56,976 nucleotides of DNA from Muribaculaceae bacterium (GCA_017629835.1 JAGBWK010000054.1:1-56976), one strand, 5' to 3'; shown: positions 28,001 to 35,788, counted from the stretch's first letter. Notes: generated by a model not told the origin, from the sequence alone. Translations and numbers: made by a program.

Positions 28001-30047
28001 TACCAAACTTTGCTGCACTGAAATTGAGCTTTGTTGGCACAAATTCAACCCCCTTTTTAGGAATAATAGTGTATTTCACGTATGTCTTAGCATCGCGAGC
28101 TTTAGCAACTGCTTCATAAGGTCTCATCTTCGACATCATTACGTTGCTGTTTGTGGCCTGAGTACCATCGAAATAGATATTTTCGCCGAGCGACCATGAG
28201 CTTGAACTGATTGCATCGGGAAGATTGGTTTCGCCTACCACTTCGTTGTTGGCACCCTTGTTGAATGCCCAGCTGACAGTGCCGTTGGCGTTGACTGCCT
28301 GTTCGGCATATTCAGCCATACCATGGATAGTTACATCACTCACACAGATTGTTTTGCCTGTTGCAGCGCTTGAATACCAAGGATAGATGCGCACGCGGAG
28401 TGTTTCGTCGTCATTGAGTTTGAGCACTGGAACATCCTCCACGTAAAGCATATTGTTCGACGGCATTTCGCTAAAGTAAGCGATTTCAACTGGGTTCGCA
28501 AAATTCTCCTCTTTTGAATAGTAAATCTTGCAACGCATGCCGTTACCACCGCAACCGCACACAAACATTGAGATTTTGTCAACATTGAGCACGGCACCTG
28601 AGGCTGGTTTTACAGCAAATTCAATCCAACGGCTCGACACTTCATCGATTTCGCCTGCTGGCCAGCTTTCGCCCTCGATTACACATCGCTGCACTTTGCG
28701 GTCAGCCGTAAAACCTGTCCATTCGGGCCATACAGTGTTTGCGTTAGGCGATTGGTAGCGCTGAACGACCATTCCGCTAAACGACTGTCCAATAGGAGAG
28801 ATTGCGCCGTCAACTTTGCACGAGTTGTCGCTTTCGAGGCGCCACACTGCCGATGATTCAACGTCACCTCCGAGCACGATGCACTTGCCGCTCACGGGGA
28901 TGTTGAGCGAGTTGGTGCCGTCAGTCACGCTGATTACGCCGTTGAGATCTCCCTCTTCTTCAAATTTGCATTTAGCATATACTGTGCCGATTACATTGCC
29001 ACCTTCATAGGAAATTTCAACCTCTGAAGAATAGTTTGTACCGTCGACTGAGAGTGTAACCCCTTTGGGAGCAGTGACTTTGAGCGTGCCAGCGGCAGGA
29101 GTGAGGTCGAAGCCACTGATATAGAAGTCGCGTTTGAGCTCCTGACCCTTGTAAGCTTCGCCAAAGTTCACTTCGGCTGGGCTTGAAGTAAGCTCGCTTG
29201 TCAATGATATGTATTGTGTGAGAATATCCTGTTCTTTAAGGAGTTGAGCTGCAAGGCGAGCAATCAGTGTAGCGCCCATAGCTGAGGTGTGAGTGGAGCC
29301 GTCGCCATCAAACAAAAGCTCGTCGCATTTCGATGCGCCATAGCTTTCGTAGAGGTCGCGAGTTGCCACAGTCAAGTCAATGAAATCAACATCAAGTTCT
29401 TCAGCCACAAGTTGCATCTGATAGGAATAGTCGTAAGTGTGGTCTTCAGCAGGAACTTTGTTGCCCGACGAGATTCCAGTCTTTGTGAGCACGTCGAACT
29501 TGTCGCCAAGGTCATGGCGGCCACTGCGTTTGATTTTGCCATTTTCGAAATATTCGCGACAAATTGCACTTGCAAGAATTGGAGTAGCTCCGAGCGCACG
29601 AGTTTCGTTGACGTACTTGCGAAGATACTCCTTATAAGTGCCACTGGCAGTTGTGCCACGATAGTCGACGGCTGCCGCAGCGTTAGAGTCGCCGATAGAG
29701 TTGTAGTAAGCGATTACCTCGTCGCCATCCATGCCACCGTTTTTCTCATCGTTGTGGGCAAATTGGATGATTACGTAGTCGCCTTCCTTAATCTGTTTCT
29801 TCACTGAAGCCCAATAAGCCGACTCCTCGTAGAAACTCTTTGACGATGCACCGCTCTTTGCGCGGTTGTTCACTGTAATATCATCAGTGAAAAATTGCTG
29901 AAACATCTGTCCCCAGCCTTTCGTCACGCGGTCAGCCGAATACTCTGCCATTGTAGAGTCGCCAATGGTGTGCACCGTCTTAGCATAAGCACACAATGGG
30001 AGCACCAAACATGCCACCGCAAGCGCGATTCTGTTGATTACTTTCAT
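25098..30047 (-). CDS. Secreted multimodular pectin esterase: CE12-like acetylesterase plus CE8-like methylesterase
   Basis: The protein has 1649 residues, with a signal peptide at 1-22. Residues 23-270 form an SGNH hydrolase like rhamnogalacturonan acetylesterases (catalytic S31 in GDSTMAE, NRAKSGAS, FAHNDEK, GDGSTHTS with the His). Beta-rich modules follow. Two InlB-like repeats (about 769-920) contain TVTISPTGDNFDEGTEVTLTA-type sequence. An Ig-like SbsA-type module (about 1108-1205) has VVLTFDEKIVL. Residues 1210-1490 are a pectin methylesterase beta-helix with QDTW, VDFIYNSGN and WLGRPW. The last ~40 residues (YYNLQGVRVANPQSGIYIV...) look like a T9SS tail. It should strip acetyl and methyl groups from pectin. 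The beta-sandwich segments between 400 and 760 and between 925 and 1105 may bind carbohydrate; that is inference. Confidence 0.88.
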   Translation of the reverse strand: MKVINRIALAVACLVLPLCAYAKTVHTIGDSTMAEYSADRVTKGWGQMFQQFFTDDITVNNRAKSGASSKSFYEESAYWASVKKQIKEGDYVIIQFAHNDEKNGGMDGDEVIAYYNSIGDSNAAAAVDYRGTTASGTYKEYLRKYVNETRALGATPILASAICREYFENGKIKRSGRHDLGDKFDVLTKTGISSGNKVPAEDHTYDYSYQMQLVAEELDVDFIDLTVATRDLYESYGASKCDELLFDGDGSTHTSAMGATLIARLAAQLLKEQDILTQYISLTSELTSSPAEVNFGEAYKGQELKRDFYISGFDLTPAAGTLKVTAPKGVTLSVDGTNYSSEVEISYEGGNVIGTVYAKCKFEEEGDLNGVISVTDGTNSLNIPVSGKCIVLGGDVESSAVWRLESDNSCKVDGAISPIGQSFSGMVVQRYQSPNANTVWPEWTGFTADRKVQRCVIEGESWPAGEIDEVSSRWIEFAVKPASGAVLNVDKISMFVCGCGGNGMRCKIYYSKEENFANPVEIAYFSEMPSNNMLYVEDVPVLKLNDDETLRVRIYPWYSSAATGKTICVSDVTIHGMAEYAEQAVNANGTVSWAFNKGANNEVVGETNLPDAISSSSWSLGENIYFDGTQATNSNVMMSKMRPYEAVAKARDAKTYVKYTIIPKKGVEFVPTKLNFSAAKFGTSGGTFDVVAVRNGVETNIATGVDPARNNVDPFHTDFEYSLSSVNPGDKLDIYIYIYNLAANKHLGLSNVVITGQFVGNPQEVPVYTISAAPQDAAAGTVTISPTGDNFDEGTEVTLTASENFGYHFAAWVDAAGNEVSTENPYTFPLMANTELYATYTKNNVYALNVAVEGGANDYMVQFEPAGNVINGVHHYEEGTQVRLTATNNRIISFVSWEDNSTSAVRDLTVTADTELKATYSADDYIVGWDLYYDEPKSQRAADFCADSENAGLLSLRNAAGATSTWLAGGVEKGQQRGHYCARVWRPIKDGFYFEISFSSVGYSNLRLSALLGNDFVSYVKYDVEYSVDGVSYTKFAEYSLPNRGWTEGENTLPAEANNQTRVYVRFMPDTTSGFTGANWETSTVESTDGFSVAEIFVLADPDSASDALAPVLLSTIPANQSTGASATGQVVLTFDEKIVLANDAATLNGEAIAGSVTGKTASFKYSGLDYNTSYTFALPAGAITDCNGNAFEGVTFTFTTMERVQPEARLFDAIVAQDGSGDYTTVQAAIDAAPANRVKPWLVFIKEGYYKEHVEIPASKPFIHFIGQDREKVRICDDLLCGGDNAVHVDAGATVVARANDLYFEGISFENEYGRDKKDGPQALALNTKGDRIAFNNVKMISYQDTWITTSESNYRHYVTNSWIEGAVDFIYNSGNVFVENSVINIVRKSGGYIVAPRHAVETKWGYVFLNNTITAPGVPSETSVWLGRPWHDFPLTVFINTRAEVTIPATGWYETMGGLPRIWADYNTVDGDGNPVDLSMRRDTYYYVDDNGEKVYGTAKNYLTPEEAAEYTVDNVCSGDDNWDPALIAEPCAAPVAKAENDVISWEAVPYAICYVVTIDGKVAGFTTETSYDMLTDGKAHEYSVQAASEFGALSKACVVPGSSLVESIVADNVTPEYYNLQGVRVANPQSGIYIVVRGGKASKEVL

Positions 30048-30120
30048 GATAATAAATAGTTAAGATGTAAAAATAGAAATCTTTTTTATTTAGTGATTGA
30101 TAACTTAATCTTATCGGTTG

Positions 30121-30128
30121 CAAATTTA
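30121..30128 (-). promoter_or_regulatory. Candidate -7 element of the pectin esterase gene
   Basis: Minus-strand 30128-30121 reads TAAATTTG, an exact -7 match, about 75 nt before the start codon. No TTTG lies at the standard distance. A CACTAAA/TTTAGTG inverted repeat (30131-30137/30146-30152) sits between the -7 and the expected -33, and could be an operator. Confidence 0.45.
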
Positions 30129-30231
30129 GTCACTAAAATCATAGATTTAGTGTAAAAGTTAGCTTAAAACGTAGATATTGCGCAACTTAAAGGTGGAAAA
30201 ATTATCATCAAAACAAAAAAAATTGTTAACA

Positions 30232-30264
30232 TTTGGGCAGTCTCATTTTTAATACTTAAATTTG
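30232..30264 (+). promoter_or_regulatory. Consensus promoter of the OmpA-like/TPR lipoprotein gene
   Basis: TTTG at 30232-30235, then 21 nt, then TAAATTTG followed by C at 30257-30264. Both elements match the Bacteroidota consensus exactly. The predicted start is near 30271, giving a leader of about 65 nt. That leader can form a small GCCTT/AAGGC hairpin (30285-30303). Confidence 0.8.
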
Positions 30265-30335
30265 CATACATTACTACACTTACGGCCTTGCGCCTTGTAA
30301 GGCAACATCAACAAAATTTCAATCTCAATATCAAT

Positions 30336-32021
30336 ATGAATCGCAAATCACTCATTATGCTTTCTGCAGTCGGTCTGCTCGCATTGACCGGTTGTAGCAA
30401 AAAACTCAATCAGTTCAACGCTGAATACTTCAGCGTAAACCCAAGCCCACTCGAAGTAGTAGGTCAGCGTGTACCTGCAACTGTGACTGGTCACGTTCCC
30501 CAAAAATTCTTCGTTAAGAACGCCGAAGTTACAGTAACTCCCTACTTAGTATTCGACGGCCAAGAAGTTGCTTCACAATCCTACAGCTTCCAAGGCGAAA
30601 AAGTTCGTGGCAACAACCCCGTAATCTACTACGAACAGGGCGGTACAGTTACAATCCCCGTGATGTTCAACTACCAACCCGAAATGCGTAAGAGCGAACT
30701 CGAACTCGCTTTCGAAGTAACTCAAGGCAACAAAAAATACACCCTTCCCCGCGTGAAAGTTGCCGACGGCGTAGTTGCTACTGCTGCTTTGGCCGATGCT
30801 GGTACAGTAGCTCCTGCTATTGCTCCCGACGCTTTCCAGCGCATCATCAACGAAAAGTATGCTGCCGACATCCGATTCCTCGTCAACCGAGCTAACCTCC
30901 GCGCAAGCGAAACAGGCAGCCAGCAAGTGCTCAACCTCAACGAGCAACTCCAAGCTGCTAACGCAGCCGAAAACCGCGAAATCGCTGAAATCAACATCTC
31001 TTCATACGCTTCACCCGAAGGTGGACTCGATTTCAACACTCGCTTGGCTGAAAAACGCGAAAAAGCTACTACCGAATATATGCGCAAACAGCTCAACAAG
31101 GACAAAATCACTGAATTCGGCGAACTCACAGCTCAATTCACTGCTGAAGACTGGGAAGGCTTCCAGCGCCTTGTTGCTGCAAGCGATATTCAAGATAAAG
31201 AGCTCATCCTCAACGTACTCTCTCGCTTCAAAGACCCCGAAGAACGCGAACAGCAAATCCGCAACCTCTCTTCAATTTTCGACCAACTCGCCGAACAGAT
31301 TCTTCCTCAACTTCGCTACTCTCGCATCACTGCATCTATCAACGTAATTGGCAAGAGCGACGAAGAAATCATGAACCTCTTCACTACCAACCCCTCGGCT
31401 CTCAACGTGGAAGAAGTGCTCTACGCTGCTACTCTCGTGACTGAAGGAACTGACAAATACTCGGTTTACAACACCGCTGCAACACTCTATCCTAACGACT
31501 ACCGCGCTTACAACAACCTAGGTATGATGCAATACGAAGCTGGCGACTACGAAGCCGCTAAAGCAAGCTTCGCTGCTGCTGCTCGTTTGAACCCCTCTGC
31601 TGCTGAACCTCAAATGAACCTCGGCCTCATCGCTTTGGTTAACAAGGACTACCGCCAAGCTAACCAAAAATTTGGTAACGCTGCCGGTCTCGAAGAACTC
31701 GACGGTGCACTCGGCACATACTACCTCCTCAGTGGCGACAACACTGCTGCAGTAAAGGCTTTCGGCAACACTGCAAGCAACAACGCTGCTCTCGCTCAAA
31801 TCCTCACTAAGGACTACAGCAAAGCTAAATCAACACTCGCAGGCATCACTAACCCCGACGAAACTACCTACTACCTGTTGGCAGTGCTCGGTGCTCGCAC
31901 CAACAACGAACAAATGGTTAAAACCAACCTTCGTCAGGCTGTGAAGCTCAACCGCAACCTCTACGACGTTGCGCAAAAAGACCTCGAATTTGCCAACTTC
32001 AACCTCGCTGCTATCTTCTAA
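30336..32021 (+). CDS. Outer-membrane lipoprotein with OmpA-like segment and TPR repeats
   Basis: From the ATG at 30336 the 561-residue product begins with a lipoprotein signal peptide: MNRKSLIMLSAVGLLALTGC, lipobox LTGC with Cys20. An upstream in-frame start at 30288 would bury this signal, so it was rejected. The N-terminal third is beta-rich. The middle (about 170-260) has an OmpA-like stretch with ISSYASPEGGLDFNTRLAEKR, resembling the peptidoglycan-binding fold. Residues 350-520 are helical with TPR features (YRAYNNLGMMQYEAGDYEAAKASFAAAARLNP). Codon use is strongly biased, which with the perfect promoter suggests abundant expression. A role in envelope integrity is likely, but the exact function is unknown. 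Confidence 0.85.
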   Translation: MNRKSLIMLSAVGLLALTGCSKKLNQFNAEYFSVNPSPLEVVGQRVPATVTGHVPQKFFVKNAEVTVTPYLVFDGQEVASQSYSFQGEKVRGNNPVIYYEQGGTVTIPVMFNYQPEMRKSELELAFEVTQGNKKYTLPRVKVADGVVATAALADAGTVAPAIAPDAFQRIINEKYAADIRFLVNRANLRASETGSQQVLNLNEQLQAANAAENREIAEINISSYASPEGGLDFNTRLAEKREKATTEYMRKQLNKDKITEFGELTAQFTAEDWEGFQRLVAASDIQDKELILNVLSRFKDPEEREQQIRNLSSIFDQLAEQILPQLRYSRITASINVIGKSDEEIMNLFTTNPSALNVEEVLYAATLVTEGTDKYSVYNTAATLYPNDYRAYNNLGMMQYEAGDYEAAKASFAAAARLNPSAAEPQMNLGLIALVNKDYRQANQKFGNAAGLEELDGALGTYYLLSGDNTAAVKAFGNTASNNAALAQILTKDYSKAKSTLAGITNPDETTYYLLAVLGARTNNEQMVKTNLRQAVKLNRNLYDVAQKDLEFANFNLAAIF

Positions 32022-32042
32022 TTCCGAAATAAAACTTTCATT

Positions 32043-32984
32043 ATGAGTAGCAAATATTACATATTACAACGCAATCGCCAACAAGCATTAATTGGCACTC
32101 CCATTTTTTGTTGTGATAAAGGAGATGGCTCATTTATGGGGCATAAATATCCGTTTGTACTAAAGGACGGACGAAATAATCTGTTCCCACCATTTGCCGA
32201 AGTGCAAAAGTACTTCGATAACAACCAAGTATCTTGGTGGGGCGGTTTTACTCCCACAGGACACATTTTATCTTCACAAATGGCGTGCCTTAATCACCTT
32301 TATCCTCTGATGAGAGATAAAGATGCCGTACTTAAAATACTCAATGGTGTGCGGAATGAGTTTATAGAAGTGTTGCCAATAATGTGCGATGTTGACCCAC
32401 AATACATCGCCTTTGAAGTGGTCAGTAAAGAGGACTACCTTAATGAACTTAATACAACTCGTGGCTCAAATTGCACATCTGTGGATGCCTTTATCCTTGC
32501 ACGTCACAAATCAAGTGAGATATGGCTCATACCTATTGAATGGAAGTACACAGAGCATTATGCTACCGAGGATAAATCAGCAGGCGAAAAAGGTCAAACC
32601 AGAAAGAACCGTTATGATAAGTTGATAATAAGTTCTGATCAACTGAAAACGATTGAAGATTTCAGAGTTTATTATCAAGAACCTTTTTACCAACTTATGC
32701 GTCAGACCTTATGGGCTGAACAGATGTTACGACATAAGGAAAGCGAAATTATTAAGGCGGTTGATTATTTTCATATCCACGTTATCCCCTCGGCAAACGA
32801 TGATTTGTTAAAGGTTAACTCGCGTTATCCTTATAAAGTATCGGGCAAGGGTATGGAAGAAACGTGGAGAGGATGTTTGACCGACCAGTCAAAATATCAA
32901 ATCGTTGACCCTGAGATTTTATTGATGCCAATAAAACAAGATTACCCTGAATTAATAGAATATCTCAAAAAGAGGTATTGGTAA
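32043..32984 (+). CDS. Putative PD-(D/E)XK nuclease, resembling the PGN_0703 family of putative restriction endonucleases
   Basis: The 313-residue protein has no signal peptide. D148 (SVDAFILAR) followed by E166-W-K168 (LIPIEWKYTE) on a predicted adjacent strand fits the D...ExK core of PD-(D/E)XK nucleases, with E124 (AFEVV) a possible extra acidic ligand. The overall sequence recalls the PGN_0703-type putative restriction endonucleases of Bacteroidales; this is recalled, not searched. No methyltransferase or specificity subunit is adjacent. The gene starts 21 bp after the lipoprotein stop without a terminator between them. Codons differ visibly from its neighbours: more TTA, AGA, AGT, AAT and GAT, and higher AT. 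That suggests recent acquisition. Natural substrate unknown. Confidence 0.65.
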   Translation: MSSKYYILQRNRQQALIGTPIFCCDKGDGSFMGHKYPFVLKDGRNNLFPPFAEVQKYFDNNQVSWWGGFTPTGHILSSQMACLNHLYPLMRDKDAVLKILNGVRNEFIEVLPIMCDVDPQYIAFEVVSKEDYLNELNTTRGSNCTSVDAFILARHKSSEIWLIPIEWKYTEHYATEDKSAGEKGQTRKNRYDKLIISSDQLKTIEDFRVYYQEPFYQLMRQTLWAEQMLRHKESEIIKAVDYFHIHVIPSANDDLLKVNSRYPYKVSGKGMEETWRGCLTDQSKYQIVDPEILLMPIKQDYPELIEYLKKRYW

Positions 32985-33010
32985 AAATAGTCCCATTAAA
33001 GTGCTTGAAC

Positions 33011-33047
33011 GGGTGGGGGCTGAGGCGGAGGGGTGGTGGAGGCGGGG
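33011..33047 (+). other. G-run cluster, possible G-quadruplex
   Basis: On the plus strand four runs of at least three G (33011-13, 33015-19, 33030-33, 33044-47) are separated by loops of 1, 10 and 10 nt, with several GG pairs between. It lies after the nuclease gene and 110 nt before the GH3 promoter. Folding is not shown. Confidence 0.4.
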
Positions 33048-33156
33048 AGTTGCAGCGTTGGGTTGCAGCGCTGTGGTGCGCTCGTTGAATTTTTGCAAGC
33101 AAATATTAAAGTTTGTTATCAACTGTATAAAAGCGCAAACTACACTTCGTTGTTGC

Positions 33157-33187
33157 TTTGCTCCGTTATGAAAATTTTATAACTTTG
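33157..33187 (+). promoter_or_regulatory. Promoter of the GH3-type acyl-adenylase gene
   Basis: TTTG at 33157-33160, then 19 nt, then TAACTTTG plus C at 33180-33187, a full consensus match. The predicted start is near 33194, with a leader of about 65 nt. Confidence 0.8.
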
Positions 33188-33257
33188 CGACATCGTTGAG
33201 CGTGCTACAATGGGCGCATCTCTCCCGAATGGCACTGCTCTTTTCTTAAGGTAGAAA

Positions 33258-34769
33258 ATGAATCTCACTCGACTAATTCGTCCATATTTCACTCGCATCG
33301 ACAGTCGAATGGTGTCAGCCGCTGCCGACACTGAGTCATCTCAGCGTCGACTGCTCCACGACTTGACTACCTTTGCCGCCAAAACCGAGTGGGGACGTGA
33401 GCATGGCTATGCCGACATACGCTCATACGCCGACTACGTTGCACGCGTGCCGCTCAACGAGTACGAAGACCTGCGCCCAAGAGTAATGCGTATGGTCAAC
33501 GGTGAGAAAGACATCCTTTGGCCGGGCGAAGTGAAACGCTTCGCTCAATCGTCGGGCACCTCAGGCGGCAAAAGCAAATATATCCCGCTGACCGACCGCT
33601 CGCTCCAACGATGCCACTATGCTGGGAGCACCGACGTCGTCGCCCACTATCTCTCACTTTACCCCGACAGCCGAATCCTCAACGGCAAAGCCTTCATCCT
33701 TGGCGGCAGCTATGCCAACGAGGTCAACCCACGCCCCGGCGTGTATGTAGGGGACCTGTCTGCATCGCTTATCGATAAAATCAACCCGCTTGCCAACTTG
33801 GTGCGCGTACCCTCTAAAGAGATTGCTCTAATGGCCGATTGGGAAAAGAAACTACCACGATTGGTCGAAGCCACACTCCGCGCCGACGTAACCAATCTGT
33901 CGGGCGTACCCTCTTGGTTTATGACCGTAATCCGTCGAGTAATGGAAGCCGCAGGAGCAAGCGAACTCCACCAAGTGTGGCCCAACCTCGAAGTATTCTT
34001 CCATGGCGGAATATCATTCGAGCCCTACCGCTCGCAATACGATTCATTAATCGACCCCTCGCGGATGCGATATCTCGAAACCTACAACGCAAGCGAAGGT
34101 TTCTTTGCCCTTCAGGATTCTCCCGACAGCCGAGCTATGCTTCTGCTTATGGATGTCGACACCTTCTACGAATTCATTCCACTAAGTGAACTCTCCAACC
34201 AACATCCCAAAGCCGTTCCAGCATGGGAGGTAGAGCTCGGACGAGTTTACGCACTCGTAATAAGCTCAAGCAACGGACTTTGGCGCTACATGTTAGGCGA
34301 CACCGTCCGCATCGAAAGCAGATCGCCCCTACGCATCACAATCGCTGGGCGCACCAAAAGCTTCATCAATGCCTTTGGCGAAGAAGTAATGGTACACAAC
34401 ACCGACGCTGCGCTCGCACGCGCCTGCCGCGACACCAACGCCGAGGTTGCAGAATACACCGCAGCGCCAGTCTACGCCGCCGATGGCAGCAAAGGACGCC
34501 ACCAGTGGGTAATAGCCTTCAATCAACCCCCAGCCGACATCGAGCAATTTGCCGACCTACTCGACCTTTACCTCACACAAGAAAACTCTGACTACCAAGC
34601 CAAACGAGCCGGAAATATATTCCTCGACCGACTGACAATCGACGTAGTAAGCCGCGAAACATTCGAACGCTGGCTCGCATCCACGGGCAAACTCGGCGGC
34701 CAACGCAAAATCCCACGCCTAAGCAACGACCGCACCCTCGTCACCGCCCTCCTCCAACCCCACCCCTAA
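33258..34769 (+). CDS. GH3-family acyl-adenylate/amido synthetase
   Basis: The 503-residue protein matches the plant auxin-responsive GH3 family of ANL-type adenylating enzymes. It shows the P-loop-like SSGTSGGKSK (98-107), GVPSWF, the YNASEGFFALQD motif, and WRYMLGDTVRI leading into the hinge and C-terminal lid domain (ITIAGRTKSFINAFGEEVM). Such enzymes activate a carboxylate with ATP and usually join it to an amine. Bacterial members are widespread in Bacteroidota but their substrates are largely unknown. It has its own promoter and appears monocistronic. Confidence 0.88.
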   Translation: MNLTRLIRPYFTRIDSRMVSAAADTESSQRRLLHDLTTFAAKTEWGREHGYADIRSYADYVARVPLNEYEDLRPRVMRMVNGEKDILWPGEVKRFAQSSGTSGGKSKYIPLTDRSLQRCHYAGSTDVVAHYLSLYPDSRILNGKAFILGGSYANEVNPRPGVYVGDLSASLIDKINPLANLVRVPSKEIALMADWEKKLPRLVEATLRADVTNLSGVPSWFMTVIRRVMEAAGASELHQVWPNLEVFFHGGISFEPYRSQYDSLIDPSRMRYLETYNASEGFFALQDSPDSRAMLLLMDVDTFYEFIPLSELSNQHPKAVPAWEVELGRVYALVISSSNGLWRYMLGDTVRIESRSPLRITIAGRTKSFINAFGEEVMVHNTDAALARACRDTNAEVAEYTAAPVYAADGSKGRHQWVIAFNQPPADIEQFADLLDLYLTQENSDYQAKRAGNIFLDRLTIDVVSRETFERWLASTGKLGGQRKIPRLSNDRTLVTALLQPHP

Positions 34770-34869
34770 CCGCTGCACACAGCGTCGGCTAACCCTCTCT
34801 GCACCATAGGCTTCTCGGCATCCTAAGCCACCCAACCATACCGCTTCGCGCCCACGCTCTGCGAATTAT

Positions 34870-34900
34870 TTTGCTATCTAAAAAACTTTTCGTAACTTTG
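34870..34900 (+). promoter_or_regulatory. Promoter of the SRP RNA gene
   Basis: TTTG at 34870-34873, then 19 nt, then TAACTTTG plus C at 34893-34900. The RNA's closing stem begins five bases downstream, consistent with transcription starting at its first base pair. Confidence 0.85.
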
Positions 34901-34904
34901 CAGT

Positions 34905-35003
34905 GGGTAAGTCCTACACGGCATGCTCCCCCTGAACTCCGCCAGGTCTTGATCGAAGCAACGGTAGGGGGTCGTAGCGGCGCGATGTAGTAAGCTTGCC
35001 CTT
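34905..35003 (+). ncRNA. ffs: Bacterial small signal recognition particle RNA (4.5S)
   Basis: The roughly 97-nt RNA has the universal SRP core: CTGAACTCCGCCAGG on the 5' side of the apical helix, then a GAAGCAACGGTAG strand containing the Ffh-binding symmetric and asymmetric loops. The ends pair (GGGTAAG 34905-34911 with CTTGCCC 34995-35001, one G-U pair), and a run of eight T follows immediately as terminator. With Ffh it targets nascent membrane and secreted proteins to the Sec translocon. A perfect promoter precedes it. The ends are inferred from pairing and may be off by a few bases. Confidence 0.94.
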
Positions 35004-35036
35004 TTTTTATTTGCTTATATCATAACTCATATACTG

Positions 35037-35675
35037 ATGACACGACGTTTCTACGTAGTATGGATAGGTCATTCGCCCGGCATTTATGATTCTTGGGAGG
35101 AATGTAAGGCCCAAATTGACGGGTTTCCCGGTGCGCGCTACAAGGCTTTCGCATCGCAGGATGATGCTACACGTGCCTTCCGTGGCGACCCCGACGAGGA
35201 GTCGCAGATGCTTCGCACTATCGCCGCTCATCGCCCTAAGTCGGTCAACTATGATGCTATCCCCGAGATTGTGAAAGATAGCATCGCCGTTGACGGTGCA
35301 TGCGCTGGCAATCCCGGAGCAATGGAATATCGTGGCGTCGACGTTATGACTGGCGCAGAGATATTCCGCGTAGGTCCATTGGCCGACGGCACCAACAATG
35401 TGGCTGAATATTTGGCTCTTATCCATGCCTTAGCATTCTTCAAAAAAACTGGCAATAGCCACACTGCAATATATTCCGACAGCCGCACCGCTATAGCTTG
35501 GATTCGTCGCCGTGGCCATAAATCAACGCTCGTGCGCACCCCCAACAATGGCAAGATATTCGAAATGCTTGCTCGCGCCGATGCCTGGATTCAAAGCAAT
35601 TACCCCGAAAATCCTATCATAAAATGGGACACTGACAATTGGGGCGAAATCCCAGCCGATTTCGGCCGTAAGTAG
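35037..35675 (+). CDS. rnhA: Ribonuclease H with N-terminal viroplasmin (hybrid-binding) domain
   Basis: The 212-residue protein starts with a viroplasmin-type domain (about 4-49, FYVVWIGHSPGIYDSWEECK...FPGARYKAF), as in eukaryotic RNase H1, which binds RNA-DNA hybrids. The RNase H fold follows: D86 in AVDGACAGNPG, E124 in NNVAEYLAL, D148 in YSDSRTA and probably D208 in GEIPADFGRK give the catalytic DEDD set. It removes RNA from hybrids (primers, R-loops). It starts about 30 bp after the ffs terminator with no recognisable promoter of its own. Confidence 0.94.
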   Translation: MTRRFYVVWIGHSPGIYDSWEECKAQIDGFPGARYKAFASQDDATRAFRGDPDEESQMLRTIAAHRPKSVNYDAIPEIVKDSIAVDGACAGNPGAMEYRGVDVMTGAEIFRVGPLADGTNNVAEYLALIHALAFFKKTGNSHTAIYSDSRTAIAWIRRRGHKSTLVRTPNNGKIFEMLARADAWIQSNYPENPIIKWDTDNWGEIPADFGRK

Positions 35676-35788
35676 CCACTATCGAGCGATAAAGCTATCG
35701 AATTGGGCATAATTATAGTTAATCTATTTTAATTATCGTTAAATTATATAAATATTAGCCGCCGAAAATTGTGTTGCAGCCAGTTAGG

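Noticed and set aside
30288..30335. Longer start for the OmpA-like/TPR lipoprotein
   Set aside because: The 16-residue extension would move the lipoprotein signal away from the N-terminus; the ATG at 30336 gives a textbook lipobox.
32043..32984. Part of an insertion sequence or prophage
   Set aside because: No transposase, integrase, terminal inverted repeats or clear target duplications were found around the nuclease gene.
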